Shown one piece after another: positions 1-10,011 of a stretch of 64,000 bases of DNA (positions within the stretch are counted from its first letter, which is position 1; the number at the start of each line of letters is the position of its first letter). The position numbers and the translations under genes are program-made. Source of the stretch: Diphasiastrum complanatum (Eukaryota; Streptophyta; Lycopodiopsida; Lycopodiales; Lycopodiaceae); NCBI GenBank assembly GCA_029204225.1, contig CM055109.1, positions 27,160,178-27,224,177 on the forward strand, in the 5' to 3' direction. Below the pieces are notes generated by a model, which did not search any database, had not been told where the DNA came from, and saw only the letters and a list, made by a program, of their open reading frames with translations.

Positions 1-447
1 AGTCAGGTCTAGTTCTGCGTATGAGAATCCTCCTAGGTCTAGTTGTGGTCCTTCGGTCGACTGTGGCTCTAGATGAAGTTCACTGAAGACGTCCTCTACT
101 ATGACGTGTTTTTCTTCAACATCTATGTCCTCCCTCTCTAATTTTTTTGGCCTAAGATAATTTAGTTGTGTAGCCTCCTCATCATTGTTAAGGTTTGCTA
201 GGAATAGATCAACGGTTTTCTAAAACTCGTTGGTAGATTCCATAGATGTGTCTTTGCATTCGTATTCATGATCCAAGGTAGAGTATCTCTCTATCTCTTC
301 TTCTGAGGTGTTCAATACTAAAAACATCATCAACTGACCTTTGATAAGGTGTTAGTCACGGCATTATGGCTTGGCAGACAATGGCCCTAATTGTCGTACT
401 TCTTCTTGAAGTCTCTTTTGAGTAATTGATATCGCAGGAGTTTCCAT
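1..447 (-). pseudogene. Decayed gag-like ORF of an LTR retroelement (5' end)
   Basis: On the minus strand a reading frame starts at the ATG at 447-445 (METPAISITQKRLQEEVRQL) and runs off the left edge, interrupted by a few stops. The product is acidic and charged, with stretches such as RYSTLDHEYECKDTSMES and PKKLEREDIDVEEKHVIVED. It starts about 340 bases downstream of a tRNA-type primer binding site (792-814) in the same direction, which is where an LTR element begins its gag gene. I recognise no gag domain, so the assignment rests on position. The stops suggest a dead copy. Confidence 0.45.
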
Positions 448-791
448 AGTCCATCTAGGAGCTCTACCATTTTGAGGTACAAGGCCTTCATCAGTTCTAG
501 CAAGGGTTGTGTGGTACCTAAGGCTCTCATTCTACAGATACTAGAGAGCAGGTCGGCTAAGGGCGTGGCTCCCTGATAGATTAGTAGTGGGATCAGCACT
601 TGCACGATGCTAACCACCTCGACATTCAATACCACCAAAATTGTTTTCTGAACCAACATGGGACACTAACAACTAGTCAAGCAACTTGTAGTAGTGTGGC
701 TGGCGATATATTCAATTGACAAACTTCTCCACATACACTTTGTAAGCTATCGGTATAATGACTGTCTTTCAGACAATAACCTCTAATAAGA

Positions 792-814
792 TTCGACTCC
801 CGGCAGACGCACCA
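792..814 (-). other. Primer binding site, tRNA-Gly(UCC) type
   Basis: On the plus strand these 23 bases read as the 3' end of a plant tRNA-Gly(UCC), ending in CGGCAGACGCA followed by CCA. The included CCA, which is not encoded in plant tRNA genes, marks it as the complement of a primer binding site and not a tRNA gene. The element therefore reads on the minus strand, with its 5' LTR to the right. The tRNA match is from memory. Confidence 0.65.
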
Positions 815-815
815 A

Positions 816-2600
816 TGTTAGGGCCTTTTTCTGCAGGGGATTGGTCCAACCAAAAAGTCCTAAAAGGGTCAAAGGGCACCACCACTAATGCTGGTTATGC
901 CCTACGTGAGTAACAGACGACCTACCACATCCAATCTTGGGGGCCTTCTCTGGTACCCCATGCTCCCGAGCCGATGAGAGTTTTCCAGGCTCTCAAAAGT
1001 ACGGTTGTAAGGAGGGGTGCTAGCACTTTGGTTCAATGATCCACTAGCTTTCTAGGTCCATGCTCCCAGATCCACTTCTTTAATGGTCAGCTCTCGTTAA
1101 TTTCCCTTTCCCCATCTAATTTGGCTTTCAGATGGCCCTTACTGGCTAAATGTTAGTTACGATGTGGTTTAAGCCAGCATCTAGTGGTTTAAGGACATTG
1201 TCTCTAGTTCTAGGGCACCGCCCCTAAGTTCTGGTGGTCAGGTCTTGAATCCCTGAGGGCGTCAGCCTCAAACCTCGTCTCTAGGTAGTCTGGTCATGGC
1301 CATTAGACTCTAGGGCATCCTTAGCCTATTAAAGCCCCATATTCTACTTGTTTAGGAGCTCCCCTTATATCTTAAGGTACTATCATTATGTCTTTAGTAA
1401 ATTGTCCCTAATTCCTTATGGATTTGTTCCTCAAATTCAGGGTATTGCTTTTAAGTTTTAGGATTGTGTCTTTAGATTTTTAGGATATAGCCTTTAACTC
1501 TAGGATCATGACCTCTGGTAAAGTATAGACCTTAGCGTATAAGTACGTGCTTCTGAAGTCATGTGATTCTCAAGGGGTAAGGCTATGCCCTTAAAAGATC
1601 GTACGGGAAGTGTTTGACAAAAAGGCTAGTGCTCGTAAATTCATAGTAATGTCCATGAAGTGCTCGTGATCCGTGTTCGTGAAAATTATTATTGTCCATC
1701 AATGATCATAGTGCATACGGGGAGAGATCTTGAAATATCAATGCTCGTCAAATTTGTGTGATGGGTGCTTAGAAACAATATAACAATATTTGATGATTCA
1801 ATCCCTCACCAATGTTGTGCATAGGTGGTGATAAATTACACCTGCCACTCTGTTTGATGGACAACGATATTTCTCCACCCCTCAGGTCTAGTTATTTCGC
1901 TAGACAGTTCCAAGGGAGGGTGTGACTAGTGACCCCTAACCCAGGTGGTGTATTTCATCCATGTTGGGTGGACGGCCCACTCTTGTGTTTCAAAGAGGTC
2001 GTGTTTATCAACTCAATCACTATGCGACAGCAATTCATTGCAAAAAATTATGTTCATAACTTTGATAACTTCTTGAAGTTAGGTAGGTAATGCAAAACCT
2101 ATCCTTAAAAATCGAAAACTGTGCACAACAAAAAGATAGTGTGAGTGAACATTGAACGATAAAGCCCCTATCACATGTCAGTCTAACATAGGAGGATATT
2201 GTTCCCTATAGTATGAAAACCTATTCACGTGGGCATTAAAGTATTGATAACGATTCATGACATATGCGAGTAATAACGAAATGAACAATGTGCAACAAGG
2301 ATATTTATCCTACGTTCAAAAAAATTGACAACAAAACCGAAAGGAGAGAGAACCGGTTTGTCACAAAAGGTGTCTACTCATGAATCCTTCAATTGATTCC
2401 ACCGTGTTTGCTGCTTCTGTTAAGAGATAGAAAATCAATCACTCATGTAGCAGGTACCATAACATTTGTAGATTGTCCTACTTAATGGCTTGATCTCTGC
2501 CACCAAACATGTGATTAGAAACAGTGGCTACGTACTTTGACAATCAGTTGACTGTGAAGACTGCACTCCAGAAGTCAGCGATGGAGCAGAGTCTCCCATC
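816..2600 (-). mobile_element. Probable 5' LTR and flank of the tRNA-Gly-primed element
   Basis: The LTR should begin one base beyond the primer site, at 816 (plus-strand TGTTAGGGCC, i.e. an LTR ending in GGCCCTAACA on the minus strand). I could not find the other end of the LTR or a target duplication, so the right boundary is arbitrary. No coding region is visible here. Confidence 0.35.
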
Positions 2601-3220
2601 CCTACTACTCATTTTACTGGGTTTTTGGTCTGTTGGGTAGCCACTTGGCCCGCACATTCCGTTAATTGGCCAAAAATTGCCCAAACTTTGTCGTTAGGGT
2701 TTATGTGATTTCTCGACATTGAATCCATATTCTCGGTCCAGTTTTTATCCGAAATTTTTCTTTCTCGATTTTTTCTTCTATAATTGACTTTTTCGGCATT
2801 CATGACTAAAGCTCCCACGACAAACCGGTTTCACTGAAAAATACACTGAGTGATCATATATTAGTAAAAAATGGACTCAGTACATAGTGAGATTTTAACA
2901 CGGTCATATCAGCTATTTTTTACAACTATCCATTTTTTTGTAAAGTCGTAAAATATTTGCTGACCATTTCTAAGGCCGCAAAATTCGCCTTAACCTCATT
3001 AGGACGAACTGGAACCCAAAACAGAGGCAAATTCATGCCAAATTTTTTCAATAACTGGGTTTTACGTGCCAATTTTTCTTAGTTTTACAAATTTAAGCTT
3101 CAATATTAGCCCGATTTTTCGTGCAAAAATATTGGCTAACAAAATTACATTAAAATTTGCCTAAATTTGAATTTGATTTAGTCTTCATGAATGTAACTTT
3201 TTTCTTGATTTTCATGGGAA
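2601..3220. other. No gene seen
   Basis: AT-rich sequence with a short open frame at 2609-2818 (minus strand) that resembles nothing I know. No repeat or RNA gene is visible. Confidence 0.5.
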
Positions 3221-3560
3221 ATTCAATACGCAATATCGAATTCTCTGTGAAATCCACAATCTTTACTAAAAACAATGCAGATTAACTTATTTCACAAAGA
3301 ATATGATATGGCGTATGGAGCTCTTTGTGAAATGATACTTGTTTACTTCACAGAGAATTCGATACACCGTATCGAATTCTCTGTGAAGTTGAATCTGAAA
3401 TTCATAAAAGTGTGTCTTTTAACAGAGAATTCGATACTCCGTATCAACTCTCTATTAAGTTGAATTTGAAATCCATGTTCGCATGAAATGTGATACGCCG
3501 TATCTACTTATTCGTGAAAATGCAATTTGGAAAATGATTTCGTGAAGAATTTTCTTTAAA
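3221..3560. repeat. Ladder of degenerate palindromic units
   Basis: At least five units share the core GATACnCCGTATC flanked by inverted arms TTCACAGAGAATTC / GAATTCTCTGTGAA. Unit centres lie near 3231, 3311, 3367, 3439 and 3498, i.e. 56-80 bp apart. The best unit, 3347-3387, is a 41-bp palindrome whose only mismatch lies in the centre. The others have lost parts of one or both arms. Sequence between units is partly shared too (GTTGAATNTGAAAT after two of them), so the array looks like a decayed tandem repeat of a palindrome-bearing monomer. Confidence 0.75.
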
Positions 3561-3993
3561 TTTAGTAGGAAATTTGATACAATGCAAAGAACTAGTCATT
3601 CTCAACTTTTTGCCTCAAATGTGTTGTCGCAGGCAAATTTAATATTAGTTTTATCCCCGAATTTCTCCACCTAAATCGTATCGATTTTAATGTTAATTTT
3701 TATTGTTTTGTGATGTGAGTTGTTTTACTTTTACTATTTAACATCTTTTTCTTTTACAATGTCAACTCGATTTTGTGATTTCTGTCGGTTATGTTATCGC
3801 GGACTTATCAATGATGCAAACTAGCAAAGCTACTTGTTGGATTAGGTTCTCATATAGACAGATATGTCACAAAACTGATTGCTTTCTAATGTACAAACTT
3901 GTGTTGTGTAAAAGAGTTCAGCTTGCTAGATTTTGAAAACAACTCTATCTCAGACCTCTGATTTTCAACTTTCAAACTGACAAAACGTTCAAT

Positions 3994-4431
3994 TTAAATT
4001 TCTGACTTACAAACTAGAATGCAACTTTTGACAGCAGAACATGCATGTAAATAGTAAACTAATTCAGCTGTAGAATCTGCAACGTAGCCGCAAATGCCTC
4101 GCAAGTTATGGACATGGGCTGATAGCCTGCTGCACCTAGAGCAAGCTAATTTTTGAGTTAAGTCATGCAGCAAACTACTTAATTGCAATTGATTCACCGA
4201 CCAGGAGTTTGCATCGTTACGCAACTTCTGATGGTTGCCCTCAAAGAAAATGCCAATTGTGCTCGATAGCAAAAGACCAAACAGTGAGAAAATGATTCCA
4301 TTTGCTACTGCAGCCAATGAGCCAAGCACAAATACCAGTGCTTTAGATTTGTTTAGGGTAGCCAGACGGAAAACAGATGTATCTTTGACATCCACAGAAT
4401 TCCCTTTCACGAGATCTTTCTCATTTCCCAT
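3994..4431 (-). pseudogene. ABC transporter B-family (MDR/P-glycoprotein) fragment
   Basis: The first ~75 residues contain FRLATLNKSKALVFVLGSLA, then AAVANGIIFSLFGLLLSSTI and a segment ending in KLRNDANSW. This matches the start of the second transmembrane domain of plant ABCB transporters, where a linker is followed by a leucine/alanine-rich helix, NG(V/I)IFP(I/L)FGLLLSS, and a Lys/Leu/Arg stretch before the next helix. After SW the similarity ends, either at an intron or at decay. No nucleotide-binding domain (Walker A, LSGGQ) is visible nearby, and a full ABCB protein is over 1200 residues. It is a single-domain scrap, probably a gene fragment or pseudogene. Confidence 0.7.
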
Positions 4432-4654
4432 CTGAAAACTAGTTCTCTGCTTGTTGTGACCGTCATCACTAAATGAAAAAGAACTACGTAAGCCCCCAAA
4501 TTAAAAGACCTCCAACCAAATGACCTTTTGCTTTCAGAATTTCTACTACTGGCTGAAGTTAGGGAAGCTGTTGCCGCCTATTTGGGCTCTATATTGTCTG
4601 GATCATTCTGGCCATAGGTAGTTTGTTCAGATATTATCCAGAACTGAAAAGCAC

Positions 4655-5061
4655 TTAGGCCTGCGCCCCACCTACAGTTATCTCAGTTAAGTTACTGGTT
4701 AATTAACTGAATCTATTAGCACTAACTGATGTAATGCTGCCCCACTTCCAGATCGTGGTAGAAGTTAGTGCTAACTTAACCAAACCCAAGCCCCATTGAA
4801 TATTCGTATATCCTTGCTGCTCATTGGAAACTCAGGTCACACCGGTGCAATCTAATCAAATTCGGTGCCTATGCTTCAGTGACCATCCTCGTTGTGTTAA
4901 TCATGCCCTTCCACCTTGGTTAAGAAAGGCCATAAAATACATTGGTCCAGTTAGTGCTAACTGAAGTTAATAATTGAACCACTACGTAATTGTAGGTGGG
5001 GCAGCACCACCAATTGTGTTATCTTTAACTGAGAGATAACTGTAAGTGGGGCGCAGCCTAA
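4655..5061. mobile_element. Non-autonomous TIR element (MITE), about 407 bp
   Basis: The ends are inverted repeats: the left begins TTAGGCCTGCGCCCCACCTA and continues CAGTTATCTCAGTTAA; the right end (about 5016-5061) is its reverse complement with a few changes. CAC on both sides (4652-4654 and 5062-5064) is a candidate 3-bp target duplication. Inner parts are also inversely related (GCTGCCCCAC near 4737 and its complement near 4998). No coding capacity. A partial second copy of the inner segment (AGAAAGGCC...GTCCAGTTAGTGCT) follows at about 5083-5156. Confidence 0.7.
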
Positions 5062-5267
5062 CACTATGTAATAAGAAAGGCCACAAAATACACTGGTCCA
5101 GTTAGTGCTCACTGAAGTTAAATAACAGAACCACTTACAACACTATGTAATAGGCTCGATTGTAAGAGTAACAATGGTGAATAGCACAGAACATTAATTT
5201 TGTCTTAAGCATGAAACAATAGTTCAAATGATGTATTTGCAATACAGGGTCTTCTCCAATCCCTCTA

Positions 5268-5945
5268 CTAACCTACTATGACTTCATATAGCACACTCAA
5301 CATTGAGTATGTTGTCCCCCTTGATTTCTCGCATTCTGATTCGATCTTTTTTCCACCACCTTCTGCTGCCACTAGTTCCCACTTTGGTCTCAACAATTTA
5401 TCTGCTCTTTGTGATATCAGTAAGTGCTGCAGCTGAAAAATGTTATACAGAAAAGGAACTCTACAAATGATTGAGTTCTTTACATCCAAATTGTTTTGCC
5501 ACCTCTTTTTCCAGAACTCAACCATTCTCCCAAAACTGCACCTACTTCATGAAACCTCTCATTTTCAACATTGAGCTATGTTGACTTATTCAAGCTTGTC
5601 ATTTTCAGGAACTTCCTTGATGCACGTAACCTGCTGTAAAGTAAACTAACAGATTATTATTAGACACTTGGGCTAACAAGAGCTTAAAACACTTTTTTGC
5701 TTCAATCTCTACCTCACCCAGTAAACTCAAGGGAATACTCTGCTTGATAACTCGGAAAACCCATCACTCAACAACTGCCTTCTCAAACTGCTATACCAAC
5801 TTTCAAATCCGATCCTCATCCTCTGCAAAAATAGGAGTAAGATCAATCATAAGTATGCCTCTAAAAGGGATAAATTGAATATCATCGGAAAACCACATGA
5901 CCTATTAAATCTTGTATTCTAGTGGGACCACAAAGGAAGGATCAA
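5268..5945 (-). pseudogene. Exon-like remnants of an unidentified host gene (left part)
   Basis: Minus-strand stretches look coding but carry stops. Around 5650-5830 one frame reads FEKAVVE, a stop, then WVFRVIKQSIPLSLLGEVEI and AKKCFKLLLAQVSNNNLL. Around 5268-5430 another gives LLISQRADKLLRPKWELVAA. The helical, charged composition resembles parts of a larger intracellular protein that I cannot name. Similar exon-like sequence continues at 10012-10390, so Copia-1 sits inside the locus. In-frame TGA and TAG codons argue for a pseudogene or for wrongly guessed exon borders. Confidence 0.35.
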
Positions 5946-5997
5946 CTTTCAGATCTTTCACCGATTGCACCAAAGCTTTCAGATCTTTCACCGATTG
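5946..5997. repeat. 30-bp tandem duplication at the Copia-1 insertion site
   Basis: CTTTCAGATCTTTCACCGAT plus TGCACCAAAG is present at 5946-5975, and its first 22 bases recur at 5976-5997. Copia-1 starts directly after this second copy. Past Copia-1, at 10007-10019, the sequence resumes GATTGCACCAAAG, completing the second copy with a 5-bp GATTG target duplication. The duplication therefore predates or accompanied the insertion. Confidence 0.85.
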
Positions 5998-6309
5998 TGA
6001 TAGAAACCATTACAGGCAGATTACAATTCAGGGTGAAGCATAACGGCAGTAGTTAGGAATAGTTAGTTAAAACCGTTTTCTTGTCATGTGAACCTGAAAC
6101 GCTAAGTTAAGCCTTTCTTGGCAAATAGATGTAGCGATGTGTATGTATAGGACCTATTTTTGAAAATGAACCACGCGATCTTGAGAATGCTTTTTGGCTT
6201 TCTGTAACTTATGATCTTATCATTGCGAGCTCTGTGTGATCTTTCTCATTCTGTTCTTGCTAGCATACTTGTAAAGTAATCTATTCAAGAACTCGATTGT
6301 TCTCTCACA
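5998..6309 (+). repeat. Copia-1 5' LTR
   Basis: 312 bp, TG...CA ends; direct copy at 9694-10006. Confidence 0.93.
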
Positions 6310-6311
6310 AT

Positions 6312-6325
6312 GGTTATGGGCCCAC
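6312..6325 (+). other. Copia-1 primer binding site (half-tRNA initiator Met)
   Basis: GGTTATGGGCCCAC lies two bases after the 5' LTR. It is complementary to the anticodon arm of plant initiator tRNA-Met (GUGGGCCCAUAACC, containing CAU), not to the tRNA 3' end. The same sequence serves Drosophila copia, which primes on a tRNA cut in the anticodon loop region. A usual TGGTATCAGAGC site is absent. Confidence 0.8.
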
Positions 6326-6469
6326 ACGCGCGGTAGATCCAGGATCTGTAGGACGTGTAAAGCGAGAATCATTCCGAGGATGATCGATTGTGCTGGAGGA
6401 GATCACACGCAGAGGTAGTCACGTTAAAGAAAAAGTTGATTTCGAAGGATCGGGAAGTGTCACTGGAAG

Positions 6470-7502
6470 ATGGCAGTAGACAGCGGATTCGACTTCAGAA
6501 TGATAGAGCGGTTGGATGGCTCGAATTACTCGGCATGGAGCTAGAAGTTGAAGATCATACTGAGAGAGAAGGGGCTGTGGGGAGTGATCGACGGAACTGA
6601 GGTTATCGAACTTGACCAAGAAGGGCGTGCAAAGAGTGCAGCCCAAGCTGAAATCGTGAACCAAAAGGAGGCGAAAGCATACATGGTGCTCTGCATGGCG
6701 CTGGGAGACACGGCTGTTTTGCAAGTTCGGAACACAGAGACAGCAAAGAGAGTATGGGAATTGGTAAAGAAGACGTACGAGGCAGCAGGCTTCTCAAGCA
6801 TACTGACACTACACAGGCAGTTGAACGCACTCAAGATGATGGAAGGCGACCTGATGTCACCTCACTTTGACAAGTTTAAGAGCACTTGGAGGCAGATGGA
6901 GGCAGCAGGCGCAATTCTGGACAAAAGGCAACTCGTGTACACACTAATCACAAGCTTGCCTGCGAGCTACGATCCTCTGGTCATGACTTTGGACGGATTT
7001 GAAGAAAGGTTGGATCTTGATTTTGTCATGAGGAGGTTGCTGCAAGAAGAAGCCAGAAGGAAAGTGAACCCGCCTGCAGACGAGATGGCTCTGATATCCA
7101 GTTTCAAGAAGGCGCATATCAAGGAGGGAAAACAACACAATGCAAGGCAGGAAGGGAGCAAATCTTGGAGCGAGGGCAAGAAAGTGAAAAGCGAGAAGAT
7201 TGCTTTTATTGTGACCAGATTGGACACTTCATCTGTGATTGTCGGAAGAAAAAGCAGGATCAGAAAAAAGGGGAGACTTCGCAGGTAAATCTGGATGCGG
7301 ACGAAGAGGAAGCGGAAGAACTACCAGAAGTCTATGGACTGATGGTTTTGATCAAAGAACAGAGTGAGGACTCAAGTGGATCGTCTAATCACAAGAGCGA
7401 AAGCGTGGTGAAACTGAGCGGAGAGGAACAGCAGGAGGCAGACTCGGTCGACAACTGCTGGTACATGGACTCCGGAGCGACCTCCCATATGACTTTTGAA
7501 TG
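6470..7502 (+). pseudogene. Copia-1 gag and start of protease
   Basis: Gag starts at ATG 6470 (MAVDSGFDFRMIERLDGSNY), with an in-frame TAG at 6542-6544 where relatives have Trp (SAWS*KLKI). The frame is otherwise open to 7288: LCMALGDTAVLQVRNTET, the HFDKFKSTWRQMEAAG segment and LPASYDPLVMTLDGFEERLD are typical UBN2/copia Gag. A frameshift between about 7165 and 7200 shifts to the frame carrying the zinc knuckle CFYCDQIGHFICDC (C-X2-C-X4-H-X4-C) and then the protease active site WYMDSGATSHMTF. A TGA at 7501 ends this frame. Gag packages the RNA; the protease would cleave the polyprotein. Not translatable as one product. Confidence 0.9.
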
Positions 7503-8103
7503 AAAGGGATTTATCACATATGAGCTGGTAACTAGGAAGAGATCATGGTGGGGGACCGGAGCAAGGTGGATGTGGTGGGTATCGGATCAGTCGCTGTCTG
7601 GCTAGGAAAGGGGAGAGAGCTAATAATTCAAGAGGTACTTCATGTGCCGAACCTGACAAAGAACCTGATTTCGGTCGGATCACTCACAGACAAAGGGATG
7701 GAAGTTTTCTTCGAGAGACATGGGATGCATGATTACAAATGAAGGGGAGGTGATTGTTATAGGATTCAGGATGGAGTCGAGTGGATTGTATCAACTACAA
7801 GGAGGGACTGTTGAGAGATCATCAGCCTACATAAGTTTGGAATCGAAATGCAAAAATAATCTATGGCACAGACGAATGGGCCATGTCGGAGGAAGGAGCC
7901 TGCAGAGGCTGGCCAAAGAAACTATGCTTGAAGGTTACGACTATGATCTGAGGGAATGTGTAGAGAGATGTGAAGCTTGTGTGTATGGAAAGCAACACAG
8001 ACTCCCATTGTGTAAAAATCCATCGAATCAAACAACTGACCTACTTGAGCTTGTGCATTCTGACCTATGTGGTCCGATGGATGTAGCATCCATCGGGCCA
8101 TGA
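7503..8103 (+). pseudogene. Copia-1 protease C-term and integrase zinc domain; core deleted
   Basis: After the stop at 7501 the protease/pre-integrase region continues in two frames: LHVPNLTKNLISVGSLTDKG, then LWHRRMGHVGGRSLQRLAKE and CEACVYGKQHRLPL, the H-H-C-C zinc-binding domain of copia integrase. The integrase core begins (LELVHSDLCGPMDVASIGP) but stops at TGA 8101-8103. The catalytic D-D-E region, over 300 residues in Copia-2, is missing, and reverse transcriptase sequence follows at once. A perfect 10-bp hairpin lies at the junction (see findings). Confidence 0.9.
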
Positions 8104-8106
8104 TAG

Positions 8107-8988
8107 TTGAAAGAGAATATCTGGAACCAACCAGAGGCATGCATCAGTGAGGAGAAATTGCCATGGAAGATTGCAATGGATGAAGAAATGGAATCGATGT
8201 ACAGAAATAAGGCATGGGTACTGACAGAACTACCAAGCGGGAGGAAAGCAATAGGATGCAAGTGGGTGTATAAGCTCAAGCATGATGCACAGGGAGGCAT
8301 AGAAAGATTCAAGGCCAGGCTCGTGGCAAAAGGGTACGCTCAGGTGGAGGGGATAGATTTTGAAGGAACGTTCGCTCCGATAGCAAGGATTGGATCAATC
8401 CGGATACTGTTGGCATGGGCAACTGCCTGCAACTATGAGATACACCATCTAGATGTGAAGACAGCGTTCTTGAACGGAACTGTACAGGATGAGGTCTACA
8501 TGCAACAACTAGAAGGTTTTGAAGAAAAGGGGAACAAGGTCTACAAACTGGGGAAGGCAATATATGGACTCAAGCAGGCCTCCAGGGTGTGGTTTGAGAG
8601 GATAGAATCCTATTTCATGGAGAAAGGATTCAAGAGATGTATCTTGGACAGCAGTGTCTTCTACAGGCGGGAGAAAGGACAAATACAGGTCATCGCACTC
8701 TATGCAGATGACATGATCCTCATAGACAATGACTTGCATTTGCTGAAAACATGCAAGGAGGAGCTGGGCGAGGAGTTTGAAATGAAGAGCCTGGGTGAAC
8801 TGCAATTCTGCCTAGGCATACATGTAAGAAGGAACAGAGGATCCCGGGAGATGTGGTTGTCACAGGAAAGATACATTCACAACATAGTGAAGAGATATGG
8901 AATGTCTCAATCAAACCCATTAGGGGTACCTTTGGATCCAGGAGTAAAGCTAAGTGCCAAGATGTGTGCGATGAATGAGGAGGAATGA
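8107..8988 (+). pseudogene. Copia-1 reverse transcriptase (RVT_2)
   Basis: About 290 open codons, in the same frame as the integrase piece upstream. Motifs in order: WKIAMDEEMESMYRNKAWVL, IGCKWVYKLKHDAQG, FKARLVAKGYAQVEGIDFEG, HHLDVKTAFLNG, YGLKQASRVWFERIE and the catalytic YADDMILID. Downstream parts (LGELQFCLGIHV, LSQERYIHNIVKRYGM) are the connection segment of Ty1/copia RTs. A TGA at 8986-8988 separates it from RNase H in the same frame, so one point mutation broke the polyprotein here. Confidence 0.92.
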
Positions 8989-8994
8989 GAGGAA

Positions 8995-9679
8995 ATGAAG
9001 AGGTGTCCTTACAGAAGTATGATAGGGTCGATAATGTATGTGATGGTGTGTACTAGGCCCGATGTTGCTACAGGAGTTGGGCAGTTAAGCAGGTTCAGCG
9101 AGAATCCTGGGATTGAACATTGGAGAGCATGCAAGCGGATGATCAGATACTTGAAGGAGACAATCAAGCACGGACTACACTACACTGGATCAGGAGAAGA
9201 TATAGTGGGATATGCAGATTCGGATTGGGGAGGGGATGTTGACGACCGAAAGTCAACCAGTGGCTACGTTTTCGTCATGAATGGGGCTGCGATAAGTTGG
9301 GAAAGTATCAAACAGAAATCAGTATCGCTATCCTCAACTAAGGCAGAGGACATCAGTCTTTGTCAAGGAGCGAAGGAATATGTTTGGATAAAGAACCTCT
9401 GCAGTGAGATTGGCATAAACAACGAGAGAATGGTGATGAAGAATGACAACCAACCAAGGGTGCATCTTCTTGTGCAAAAATGGGGGCTTCCACAAGAGAA
9501 GCAAACATATTGAAATGCAGTACCATTTCATCAGAGATCTGGTACAGAATAATGAAATAAGTTTGGAATACCGCCCTACCAAAGACATGATGGCAGACAT
9601 GATGACCAAGGCTCTGAATAAAGATAGATGTGTAATGTTGAGAGATATGATAGGACTAAATATGTATGCTCCACCTTGA
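8995..9679 (+). pseudogene. Copia-1 RNase H
   Basis: YRSMIGSIMYVMVCTRPDVA, then GYADSDWGGDVDDRKSTSGY, WESIKQKSVSLSSTKAED and CQGAKEYVWIKNL are copia RNase H. A +1 frameshift near 9449 (after NDNQ) moves to the frame GCIFLCKNGGFHKRSKHIEM and YHFIRDLVQNNEISLEYRPT, ending in DMMADMMTKALNKDR. The normal ADxLTK motif is thus present. The frame ends with a stop at 9677-9679, about 15 bp before the 3' LTR. Confidence 0.92.
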
Positions 9680-9693
9680 ATTGAGTTGGGGAT

Positions 9694-10006
9694 TGATAGA
9701 AACCATTACAGGCATATTACAATTCAGGGTGAAGCGTAACGACAATAGTTAGGAATAGTTAGTTAAAACCGTTTTCTTGTCATGTGAACCTGAAACGCTA
9801 AGTTAAGCCTTTCTTGGCAAGTAGATGTAGCGATGTGTATGTATAGGACCTATTTTTGAAAATGAAGCACGCGATCTTGAGAATGCTTTTTGGCTTTCTG
9901 TAACTTATGATCTTATCGTTGCGAGCTCTGTGTGATCTTTCTCATTCGGTTCTTGCTAGCATACTTGTAAAGTAATCTATTGCAGGAACTCGATTGTTTA
10001 CTCACA
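9694..10006 (+). repeat. Copia-1 3' LTR
   Basis: Direct copy of 5998-6309. A purine-rich run (GTTGGGGA) just before 9694 is the likely polypurine tract. Confidence 0.93.
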
Positions 10007-10011
10007 GATTG

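Larger units (their letters stand above)
5998..10006 (+). mobile_element. Copia-1: Ty1/copia retrotransposon with both LTRs
   Basis: A 4.0-kb element bounded by direct LTRs (5998-6309 and 9694-10006) that begin TGATAGAAACC and end CTCACA. The 5-bp target duplication GATTG lies at 5993-5997 and 10007-10011. Order inside is primer site, gag with CCHC knuckle, protease, integrase zinc domain, reverse transcriptase, RNase H, polypurine tract, i.e. Copia order. Stops, frameshifts and loss of the integrase core make it non-autonomous. By eye the LTRs differ at roughly a dozen of ~312 positions, so the insertion is not very recent. Confidence 0.95.

Noticed and set aside
792-814. tRNA-Gly gene
   Set aside because: Only the 3' acceptor/T-arm end is present and CCA is included; it is a primer binding site.
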